Positions 1-5,807 of a DNA stretch of 7,601 nt are shown here, piece by piece (position 1 is the first letter of the stretch; every line of letters begins with the position of its first letter). The DNA comes from an uncultured Chitinophaga sp. GTDB taxonomy: Bacteria; Bacteroidota; Bacteroidia; Chitinophagales; Chitinophagaceae. Location: positions 1 through 7,601 of the forward strand of contig NZ_CALNBI010000359.1 in assembly GCF_937874145.1 (NCBI RefSeq). The letters run 5' to 3'. A model generated the notes under the pieces. The model was not told the DNA's origin. It made no database searches and worked only from the letters and a program-made list of their open reading frames with translations. The position numbers and the translations under genes are program-made.

Positions 1-303
1 AATATCCGCGAGCTGGAACACCTGGTCGAACGCAGCATGCTGCTGAACCGGGGGCCGCTGATCGAAGAAATCATGCTGCCCGGCTTCCGCCAACCGGAAT
101 TCATGCCCATTTCCGCCGCACCGGCAGACAACCGGGTGAAGACCATCAATGAAAACGAGCGCGATCACATCCTGAGTGTCCTCAAAAAATGCAATGGCCG
201 CGTATGGGGCGCCGGAGGGGCTGCGGAACTCCTGCAAATCCCGCCCACAACGCTCCATTCGAAAATGAAAAAACTCGGCATTCGGAAGGAACACATCAGC
301 TAA
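1..303 (+). CDS. Sigma-54-dependent transcriptional activator, C-terminal fragment (5' end outside window)
   Basis: Only the last 100 residues are present, read in frame from base 1 to the TAA. Residues 1-15 (NIRELEHLVERSMLL) match the end of the AAA+ domain of bacterial enhancer-binding proteins (the 'GN(I/V)REL' segment). After a loose linker, residues 53-94 form a Fis-type helix-turn-helix. The signature 'GGAAELLQIPPTTLHSKMKKLGI' class is visible in pieces: AAELL, then PPTTLHSKMKKLGI. Family knowledge: such proteins bind enhancer sites and use ATP hydrolysis to open sigma-54 promoters. The sensory N-terminus, which would tell what it responds to, is outside the window. The GRVWGAGGAAELL form resembles the FhlA/NorR-like HTH rather than NtrC itself. 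No -24/-12 sigma-54 promoter is apparent in the short gap before the next gene, so regulation of that gene by this protein is not supported by sequence. Confidence 0.93.
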   Translation, partial: NIRELEHLVERSMLLNRGPLIEEIMLPGFRQPEFMPISAAPADNRVKTINENERDHILSVLKKCNGRVWGAGGAAELLQIPPTTLHSKMKKLGIRKEHIS

Positions 304-361
304 TCCGTGAAAAGTACAATTCTGACCGGCATATGCACAATGTCGCGGATGATTAAAAGCA

Positions 362-369
362 TATTTTTG
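362..369 (+). promoter_or_regulatory. Bacteroidota -7 promoter element (TATTTTTG), possibly giving a leaderless mRNA
   Basis: TATTTTTG is a perfect match to the Bacteroidota -7 consensus TAnnTTTG. It ends only 4 bases before the ATG of the flavoprotein gene, so initiation at the usual distance would put the first transcribed base at or within a few bases of the start codon. No TTG (-33 element) is found 17-23 bases upstream, so it is an incomplete promoter and may be chance in an AT-rich spot. Confidence 0.35.
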
Positions 370-373
370 CAAC

Positions 374-1291
374 ATGGTTTCAAATAGCAGCAATTCATAT
401 GAGGTGGCCATCGTCGGTGGCGCCACGGCCGGGCTCAGTGCCGCGCTCACTTTGGGACGCACGCTCCGCCGCACCATCGTGCTCGATGGCGGCGAGCCGC
501 GCAACAAGCCCGCCGCCCATGCACATAACTTCTTCACGCGCGACAACACGCCGCCGTCTGAATTACTCCGTATCGCCAGGGAACAATTGCAGCCATACGA
601 TACGGTGCACCTCCGCCAGGCTTTCGTGACAACTGCCGCAAAAGAAGGCAACGGATTTGTACTCGGTACCGAATCCGGTGAACAGTTCTTCGCCCAAAAA
701 TTAATCCTCACCACCGGGGTAAATGACGACCTCGCGCCTATCCCGGGATTAGCGGGGCTATGGGGTGACCGCGTCATCCATTGCCCGTATTGCCACGGTT
801 ACGAAGTGCGCCGTTTACCGGTTTGCGTGATCGCCAACGGCGAAGCAGCGGAACATTACGCCGTTACGCTGTCCAACTGGCATAGCGGCATCACCTTCCT
901 CACCAACGGCGAAAACCGGATCAGTACTGAGATGCAGGAAAAATTTAAAGAGAAAGGATACAAGGTCAACACTTCCCCCATCGCTTCGCTGGAGCGCAGC
1001 GGCCAGGGCGTCGCCATCCAGCTGGAAAACGGGGAACTGCTGGAAACGGGTGCCGTGTACTACCGGCCCGAAAAGGTGCTGTTCAGGAACTCCCTGGCAG
1101 AACAATTGGGGTGTGAAATAAGCCCTGAAGGTGTGGTGACCGTGAACGCTGTATATGAAACCACCGTACCGGGCGTGTTTGCAGCCGGCGACCTCACCCA
1201 TCCCGGGTTGCATCAATTGTACATGGCAGCGGCGGGAGGACATCTCGCGGGCACGAATGCCAACCGCATCCTCACACAGGAAGCCTGGTAA
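374..1291 (+). CDS. Thioredoxin reductase-like NAD(P)/FAD-dependent oxidoreductase (CPYCHGYE type)
   Basis: A 305-residue two-domain flavoprotein of the low-molecular-weight thioredoxin reductase fold, probably cytosolic, transferring electrons between a pyridine nucleotide and a disulfide through FAD. Seen in the sequence: an N-terminal Rossmann strand with a variant FAD motif (GGATAG, residues 15-20); 'LDGGEPRN' at 37-44; the redox pair C137-x-x-C140 within CPYCHGYE; and the C-terminal FAD motif VFAAGDL followed by a Q-x-x-x-A-A helix. Classical TrxB has CATC, and CPYCHGYE marks a separate branch that also contains fungal GliT-like dithiol oxidases. The second Rossmann motif is weak (ANGEAAE, about 154-160), and the TrxB NADPH-binding HRR motif is not seen, so the electron donor is uncertain. 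No thioredoxin gene is adjacent. The ATG used is the only in-frame ATG before the Rossmann strand. The TAA at 1289-1291 touches the convergent neighbour's stop with no gap. Calling it TrxB would over-reach. Confidence 0.9.
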   Translation: MVSNSSNSYEVAIVGGATAGLSAALTLGRTLRRTIVLDGGEPRNKPAAHAHNFFTRDNTPPSELLRIAREQLQPYDTVHLRQAFVTTAAKEGNGFVLGTESGEQFFAQKLILTTGVNDDLAPIPGLAGLWGDRVIHCPYCHGYEVRRLPVCVIANGEAAEHYAVTLSNWHSGITFLTNGENRISTEMQEKFKEKGYKVNTSPIASLERSGQGVAIQLENGELLETGAVYYRPEKVLFRNSLAEQLGCEISPEGVVTVNAVYETTVPGVFAAGDLTHPGLHQLYMAAAGGHLAGTNANRILTQEAW

Positions 1292-1963
1292 TCAAGGCGT
1301 GGCGGCAAGCTTATGAATATCGCGCACTTCTATGACTTTGGAACTGTACCCGTTACGGGAAACGGCTATCATGGCCTTTCCCAGCTCCTGCAGCGAACTC
1401 GCGAAACCGGGGAAAAGGGTACGGAAGAAAGGATACATCCAGCCGAGATACCTGTAAGCTTTTAACAGGTGCCGCTGGCCCGGCGAAGCTTTCAGCAAAC
1501 CGGGGCGGAATGCGAATACGGCACGGAAAGGCAGCTTCATAAGATCGTTTTCCGTTTTCCCCTTCACGCGCGCCCACATCACACGGCCACGCTCCGAGCG
1601 GTCGGTCCCGGAGCCGGAAACGTAACAAAAAGCGATATCGCGGTTACGTTCTGCGAGCGTTTCGGCAAAGTGCATGGTGAGCACGTACGTCTGCCGGTAA
1701 TATTCCGGCTCGCTCTTCCCGACGGAAGTAACACCCAGGCAAAAGAAACAGGCGTTGTACCCGGTCAGCTGGTCGGCGATAGGCCGTATGTTGAAGAAAT
1801 TTTCGTGGATGATTTCCTGCAGTTTGGGATGCGTATAACCCGAAGAGCGGCGATTGATGATCAGCACCTTTTCTACAAGTGGATTTTCAAGGCATTCGAG
1901 CAGAACGCCCTCTCCCACCATTCCGGTGGCGCCAGTCAGTATGACGTTGAGGGTTTCAGGCAT
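1292..1963 (-). CDS. Atypical SDR / NAD(P)-binding epimerase-like protein (TIP30/HTATIP2-like)
   Basis: A 223-residue single Rossmann-domain protein of the extended or atypical short-chain dehydrogenase group. The nucleotide motif TGATGMVG lies at about residues 9-16, right after the first beta strand (LNVIL). A CLGVT stretch follows, then the Ser-containing strand YVSGSGTD. The usual YxxxK becomes W-A-R-V-K (in MWARVKGKTE): the Lys is kept and the Tyr replaced by Trp, so classical SDR Tyr catalysis is unlikely. I recall the same Trp in related bacterial proteins of this type, so it is probably a family trait. The substrate cannot be inferred. The ATG at 1963 is preferred because it puts the Rossmann strand four residues in; an upstream in-frame GTG at 1993 would add ten residues (LHSVKILPL) of no recognisable domain. 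It lies 42 bases (12 with the GTG start) downstream of the MFS gene on the same strand, with no convincing promoter between, so co-transcription is likely. Confidence 0.87.
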   Translation of the reverse strand: MPETLNVILTGATGMVGEGVLLECLENPLVEKVLIINRRSSGYTHPKLQEIIHENFFNIRPIADQLTGYNACFFCLGVTSVGKSEPEYYRQTYVLTMHFAETLAERNRDIAFCYVSGSGTDRSERGRVMWARVKGKTENDLMKLPFRAVFAFRPGLLKASPGQRHLLKAYRYLGWMYPFFRTLFPGFASSLQELGKAMIAVSRNGYSSKVIEVRDIHKLAATP

Positions 1964-2005
1964 GAGGGGTAGGATTTTAACCGAATGTAACACAATTCAC
2001 CCTAA

Positions 2006-3190
2006 CTACCGCAGCTGCCGGCGACCAGCCATCAGTATCAGCAACGACAATACCGCCGGAATAGCCATCCAGAGCGCCATTGGGAACGCCGTGTTTTCTT
2101 TGAACAGGCTCACGAAAACAGATGCCAGCGCACCGGCCCCCATCTGCAAAGCGCCCATCAAAGCCGAAGCCGTTCCCGCGCTTTTAGCAAACGGCGCAAG
2201 GCAAAGCGCCGCGGTATTGGGGTTCACGAAACCCAGGCAACATAACATCACCGTCAACACGGCAATCGTTCCGCCAAGGCCCAGCCACTCCAGTTTCGCA
2301 CCGGCTACGAATACAATCCCGGCAACGGCCATCACCGTCAACGCCACCGGCAGTATCTGTTCGCTCCGGAAACGCTTCAACAACAATGTATTCACCTGGC
2401 TGGAACCGATAAAGCCCACACTCAGCGCCGCAAACACCCATCCATACGCTTTATCCGACAAATGGAATACCTGCATGAAGACCTTCGGCGAGCCGGAAAC
2501 ATACGTGAACAACGCGGAGAAGGATACCGCGCCCGTCAAGGCATAGGTGTAAAATTGCGGCACCGTCCACACCGACCAGAAATTGCGTATAATCGACGCC
2601 GGCATCAGCGATAACGTCGTATCCGGCCTGAAGCTATCGGGCAGCCACAGGATGCAGGCCAGCAGCATAAGCGCGCCCATACCGGCCAGGATCGTGAATA
2701 CCGAATGCCAGCCGATGGAGCTGGTCACATAGCCGCCTACGGTAGGGGCCACCATCGGTGAGGCTCCCACTACCAGCATCAGCAACGCAAATACCTTCGC
2801 GTTTTCATGGACGGGAAACAGATCGCGGACCATCGCCATCGCCGCCACCGTAGCAGCGCAGGAGCCCACCGCCTGGAAAAAGCGCAGGAAAATCAGGCTG
2901 TCGAGCGAAGTCGAAAACACACATCCGGCAGACGTGGCGATGTAGAGCAGCAAACCGATGTACAAAGGCTTCTTTCTCCCAAACCGGTCCAGCAGCGGGC
3001 CATACAGCAATTGCCCTACGCAAATCCCCACAAAATAGCTGGACAGCGTCAGGCCCACCTGTTCCACATCCACCCCAAGATCTTCCGCAATGGCAGGGAA
3101 GCCGGGCAGGTACATGTCGATCGTAAAGGGACCGAGCGCAGTGAGGCTTCCCAGGATGAGAATCAATGATAAATAAGTCGAACGTTTCAA
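2006..3190 (-). CDS. Bcr/CflA family drug-resistance MFS transporter
   Basis: A 394-residue inner-membrane exporter of the major facilitator superfamily, DHA1/Bcr-CflA subgroup, expected to use the proton gradient to expel small molecules (family members act on bicyclomycin, chloramphenicol or sulfonamides; the substrate here is unknown). Diagnostic motifs: 'TALGPFTIDMYLPGFPAIAEDL' in and after TM1 (Asp25 within TIDMYLP), 'LTLSSYFVG', and MFS motif A 'GPLLDRFGRKKPLYIG' between TM2 and TM3. About twelve hydrophobic segments are spread over the length. Start choice is difficult because no in-frame ATG precedes TM1. TTG at 3190 gives the family-typical N-terminus MKRSTYLSL; TTG at 3256 would add 22 residues (Cys- and Pro-containing, not family-like). 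The TTG at 3190 overlaps the TGA of a short leader ORF (TTGA). A promoter at 3292-3320 fits this gene. The SDR-like gene follows closely. Confidence 0.9.
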   Translation of the reverse strand: MKRSTYLSLILILGSLTALGPFTIDMYLPGFPAIAEDLGVDVEQVGLTLSSYFVGICVGQLLYGPLLDRFGRKKPLYIGLLLYIATSAGCVFSTSLDSLIFLRFFQAVGSCAATVAAMAMVRDLFPVHENAKVFALLMLVVGASPMVAPTVGGYVTSSIGWHSVFTILAGMGALMLLACILWLPDSFRPDTTLSLMPASIIRNFWSVWTVPQFYTYALTGAVSFSALFTYVSGSPKVFMQVFHLSDKAYGWVFAALSVGFIGSSQVNTLLLKRFRSEQILPVALTVMAVAGIVFVAGAKLEWLGLGGTIAVLTVMLCCLGFVNPNTAALCLAPFAKSAGTASALMGALQMGAGALASVFVSLFKENTAFPMALWMAIPAVLSLLILMAGRRQLR

Positions 3191-3246
3191 AGCAGGAACC
3201 GAATAAATGGCCGGGCAGACCAGGATCGCCGGTCGGCACAACACAT
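3187..3246 (-). other. Putative 19-codon leader ORF upstream of the MFS exporter
   Basis: An ATG at 3246 opens a 19-codon ORF (peptide MCCADRRSWSARPFIRFLL) that ends in TGA at 3189-3187. The stop overlaps the likely TTG start of the MFS gene as TTGA, the geometry of translational coupling by termination-reinitiation. It lies about 40 bases after the predicted transcription start. The reading is direct from sequence; function as a leader peptide is inference. The alternative is that it is simply a chance out-of-frame ORF inside a longer N-terminus of the transporter starting at TTG 3256. Confidence 0.3.
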
Positions 3247-3291
3247 GATTACACAATAAATTTCAATGCAGATTGTGAGGAGAATGCCCCG

Positions 3292-3320
3292 CAAAGATAG
3301 GAAAAGTTTTAACTACGCAA
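3292..3320 (-). promoter_or_regulatory. Bacteroidota promoter for the MFS-SDR unit (TTG-N18-TATCTTTG)
   Basis: On the minus strand, TTG (3320-3318) is followed after 18 bases by TATCTTTG (3299-3292), an exact TAnnTTTG match. The spacing falls in the known 17-23 range for Bacteroidota sigma factor promoters. The -33 part lies inside the last codons of uxuA. Initiation would be near 3287, giving an untranslated leader of about 40 bases before the small ORF and about 95 bases before the preferred MFS start. Confidence 0.6.
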
Positions 3321-4469
3321 TATCCCCATTTCCAGCCCCCTCAGCTCCGCAAGCCCTTTCAACCGGCCGATGGCGCTGTACCCGGGATAGGTCTGTTTGG
3401 CGAGGTCGTCCAGCATCTGGTGGCCATGGTCGGGGCGCATGGGCAGCTGTACATTGCGGCGGCGCATCGTTGCCGTGAGGGCGCGCACCACGGCGTACAT
3501 GTCCACGTCGCCGTTGAGGTGGTCCGCTTCGTAGAAATCACCGTTTTGGTGGCGGCGGATATTGCGGAGATGGATGAAGTGAATCCGGTCGCCCATCCTT
3601 TCGATGATCCCCGTCAGGTCGTTATCGGGCCGCACGCCGAGGGAGCCCGTGCAGAAGCAAAGCCCGTTAGCCGCACCCGGCGCCGCGTCCAGGATGGCCC
3701 GCAGCTGCGTTTCAGTGCTCACGATGCGCGGGAGGCCCAGCAAGGGATACGGCGGATCGTCGGGGTGGATGGCGAGCCGGATGCCCAGAGATTCCGCCAC
3801 GGGACCGATCTCGCGGAGGAAATGAAACAGGTGAGATTGCAACGTGGAGGCGTCGATATCGGCGTATTGCGCCAGCGCCTCCAACACACCGTCGCGGGTG
3901 AAACGTTCTTCGCTGCCGGGCAGGCCCAGCAAGGCGTTATGGAAAAGCGTTTCGCGCTGGGAAGGTGTCAGTGTTTTCAGTTTTGTTTCGGCAAGATGGA
4001 TTTCTTCGGGACTGTAATCCGCCTCCGCACCGGGGCGCCTGAGCAGGAACAGGTCGAATGCGATGAAGGCCGCCCGGTCGTAGTAAAGCGCGCGGGCGCC
4101 GGTGGGCAATTCATAACTGACGTCGGTCCGCATCCAGTCCATCACCGGCATGAAATTATACGTGACCGTCTGCACCCCGCACCGGGCAAGGTTTTGCAGG
4201 CTGTCATTATAATTGGAGATATAACGCCGGAAATCCCCGGAAGATTTTTTAATGTCTTCATGAACCGGCAGGCTTTCCACTACCGACCAGCGCATGCCTT
4301 CCGCTTCGATGCGCGCCTTTCTCTTTTCGATTTCGCCGATCGTCCAGGTTTCGCCCACGGGGATGTGGTGAAGGGCGGTCACAACGCCGGAGCACCCGGC
4401 TTGTCGGATATCGCGCAGGCTCACGGGGTCGTTGGGCCCGAACCAGCGCATCGTTTGTTCCATCGGCAT
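3309..4469 (-). CDS. uxuA: Mannonate dehydratase
   Basis: 386 residues, colinear with E. coli UxuA (EC 4.2.1.8), the cytosolic enzyme that dehydrates D-mannonate to 2-keto-3-deoxy-D-gluconate in glucuronate catabolism. It is a TIM-barrel metalloenzyme (Mn2+). Visible signatures: 'MRWFGPNDPVSL' at the N-terminus, 'GVVTALHHIP' (28-37), 'WSVVESLPVHEDIK' (61-74), 'HPDDPP' (H235), 'CTGS' (C273), 'HLR' (H300), 'RPDHGHQML' (D347, H348) and 'PGYSAIGRLKGLAE' (Y364). H235, C273, H300 and D347 correspond to the recalled metal ligands, and H348 and Y364 to the proposed catalytic residues, so the enzyme should be active. ATG 4469 is used; ATG 4463 would align exactly with the E. coli start and is equally possible. 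It sits 22 bases downstream of the MoeA-like gene and is probably co-transcribed. uxuB, uxaC, kdgK and kdgA are not in the window. Confidence 0.97.
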   Translation of the reverse strand: MPMEQTMRWFGPNDPVSLRDIRQAGCSGVVTALHHIPVGETWTIGEIEKRKARIEAEGMRWSVVESLPVHEDIKKSSGDFRRYISNYNDSLQNLARCGVQTVTYNFMPVMDWMRTDVSYELPTGARALYYDRAAFIAFDLFLLRRPGAEADYSPEEIHLAETKLKTLTPSQRETLFHNALLGLPGSEERFTRDGVLEALAQYADIDASTLQSHLFHFLREIGPVAESLGIRLAIHPDDPPYPLLGLPRIVSTETQLRAILDAAPGAANGLCFCTGSLGVRPDNDLTGIIERMGDRIHFIHLRNIRRHQNGDFYEADHLNGDVDMYAVVRALTATMRRRNVQLPMRPDHGHQMLDDLAKQTYPGYSAIGRLKGLAELRGLEMGILRS

Positions 4470-4491
4470 GCAAGTGGAATTTTAAGCGGAA

Positions 4492-5712
4492 TCAAATTGG
4501 AGAATTCTGCCTGAAAATCCAAACCGGATATGCATTTCCGGCTTCGAAAACGTTTGAAACTGATGGAAGTGACATGAAACCGTCGGCCCGCGTGAGCGCC
4601 GCGAGGTCGCCGGAGCCCTGGTGCGGGATGGGCAGGGCCTGCAAAACGGCTTCGCGGGAGATGTACAATTTGACGGGAATGAAATATTCCAGCGGCCGGG
4701 CGAACGTCAGCGTTTCCGAAAGCCTTGCCATTACGGGCTCCCGGTCGGGCAAGCCCAGGCAAACTTCCAGCCAGGGCCTGATATAACGGGCGTAATTGGT
4801 CATAACCGACTGCGGATTCCCCGGCAGTGCAAACACCACCGGCCCGCCCGGCAACCTGCCGAACAGGATGCGCTTTCCCGGCTTCTGCCCCACCCCGTCC
4901 ACGATCTTTTCCATCCCGGCTTCGGCCAATACTTCGGGCAGGTGGTTAAACCGCCCGTCGCCCACCGCGCCGGTGCAGATCATCACATCGCAGCGATGGA
5001 GCAGCGGCAGCAATTCGTCGGCCATGCGGGGCTTTTCGTCGGCCAGGTGCACGATATCGGTTGGGATCCCCAGTTCCTGCAAACCCGCCGCCAGGCTATG
5101 CACGTTCGACAGCCGGACCTGGTGGGGCTCGGGCGTTTCCCTTACTTCCACCAGTTCGTTCCCCGTGGCCACGAGCAAAACTCTTGGCAAGGCGCTCACT
5201 TTCACTTCGGCTTTGCCCGTACCCGCCAGCACACCGATTTCCGCCGGCCCGATCCTGACGCCCGGTTCCAGCAGGGGCTTGCCGGCATGTGCATCTGTGC
5301 CTTTGCGGTGGATGTGCTGCCCCTGGCGGATGTCGCCCGCCACCGTAAACCTCCGGAACCCTTCGTGCTCGGCCACTTCCAGCTGGTCGAACGGAACGAC
5401 GGCATCAGTGAGGTCGGGCAGAACGGAGCCGCGCATCACTTCTATGCCGTCGGCCAGGTTGGCCAGCTGCTGGCGCGGCATCCCCGCCGCCTGGATGCCC
5501 CCGGAGCCGAATACCCGCTGCCCGCGGCCGTAGCTTTCGAATGCGATGGCGAGGCCGTTGACGGTCACACGGTCGTAAGGCGGCAGGGGCCTGTCGGCAT
5601 GCACGGTTTCGCGGAGGATGCGCCCTTCCGCGGCTTCGAGTAATACGGTTGTAACGCCGAAACCCGCTGCGGCGCGCAACATGGCGGTATAAGCTTCCGA
5701 TACGGTCATCAT
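4492..5712 (-). CDS. Divergent MoeA-like molybdopterin molybdotransferase paralogue
   Basis: 406 residues with full-length MoeA architecture. MoeA inserts molybdate into adenylylated molybdopterin (last step of Mo-cofactor synthesis). Landmarks: N-terminal 'EAAEGRIL' and 'DRPLPPYDRVT'; 'GQHIHRKGTDAHAG' (131-144); the MogA-like domain with 'VLLVATGNEL' (178-187) and 'RLSN' (200-203); 'QKPGKRILFGR' (276-286); and 'VFALPGNPQS' (293-302). Several positions recalled as active-site in E. coli MoeA are altered. The (M)DG of the first cleft motif is V-N52-G. The MTGAP Thr is R94 in VMRGSVLP. The loop usually SGGVSxGxxDY reads TGAVGDGRFNH, with the Asp replaced by N256. The K-P-G-K and PGNP motifs are intact. 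This suggests a paralogue with altered or lost transferase activity, so no moeA symbol is assigned. ATG 5712 is used; ATG 5709 is adjacent. No other Moco gene is nearby. Confidence 0.87.
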   Translation of the reverse strand: MMTVSEAYTAMLRAAAGFGVTTVLLEAAEGRILRETVHADRPLPPYDRVTVNGLAIAFESYGRGQRVFGSGGIQAAGMPRQQLANLADGIEVMRGSVLPDLTDAVVPFDQLEVAEHEGFRRFTVAGDIRQGQHIHRKGTDAHAGKPLLEPGVRIGPAEIGVLAGTGKAEVKVSALPRVLLVATGNELVEVRETPEPHQVRLSNVHSLAAGLQELGIPTDIVHLADEKPRMADELLPLLHRCDVMICTGAVGDGRFNHLPEVLAEAGMEKIVDGVGQKPGKRILFGRLPGGPVVFALPGNPQSVMTNYARYIRPWLEVCLGLPDREPVMARLSETLTFARPLEYFIPVKLYISREAVLQALPIPHQGSGDLAALTRADGFMSLPSVSNVFEAGNAYPVWIFRQNSPI

Positions 5713-5731
5713 AACATTGGGTTTTGCTTCC

Positions 5732-5762
5732 CTAAATTATTCAATTGCGGGCAATGCATCAA
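5732..5762 (-). promoter_or_regulatory. Probable promoter of the moeA-like/uxuA unit (TTG-N20-TAATTTAG)
   Basis: On the minus strand, TTG (5762-5760) is followed after 20 bases by TAATTTAG (5739-5732), one mismatch from TAnnTTTG. It lies 19 bases upstream of the MoeA-like ATG, leaving a short A-rich leader (AGCAAAACCC). It sits in the 95-bp divergent region shared with the REC-CRP gene, for which I could not find an equally good + strand promoter. Confidence 0.4.
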
Positions 5763-5807
5763 ATCGCCGCAGCCCAACAATTGCGCGAACGGCATTGTTT
5801 TATCAAC

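Noticed and set aside
304..373. Possible sigma-54 (-24/-12) promoter between the sigma-54 activator and the flavoprotein gene
   Set aside because: TTGCA is present at 367-371, but no GG lies at the required distance upstream; the gap instead has a Bacteroidota-type -7 box.
1964..1993. GTG at 1993 as start of the SDR-like protein
   Set aside because: It would add ten residues without family similarity before the Rossmann strand; ATG at 1963 gives the usual N-terminus, though the GTG cannot be excluded.
3420..4514. A 364-codon open frame on the + strand antisense to uxuA
   Set aside because: It lies opposite an unmistakable UxuA. Its translation is rich in His, Arg, Gly and Val without a recognisable domain, as expected for the shadow frame of a GC-rich gene.
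4621..5643. A 340-codon + strand open frame antisense to the MoeA-like gene
   Set aside because: The MoeA-like frame carries family motifs over its whole length; the antisense translation shows none and has shadow-like composition.
5742..5785. Direct repeat CAATTGCG (5742-5749 and 5778-5785) in the divergent moeA-like/REC-CRP promoter region, considered as regulator half-sites
   Set aside because: Eight bases with a self-complementary core can recur by chance, and the spacing does not fit a CRP/Fnr dyad (TTG-N8-CAA); not strong enough to call an operator.
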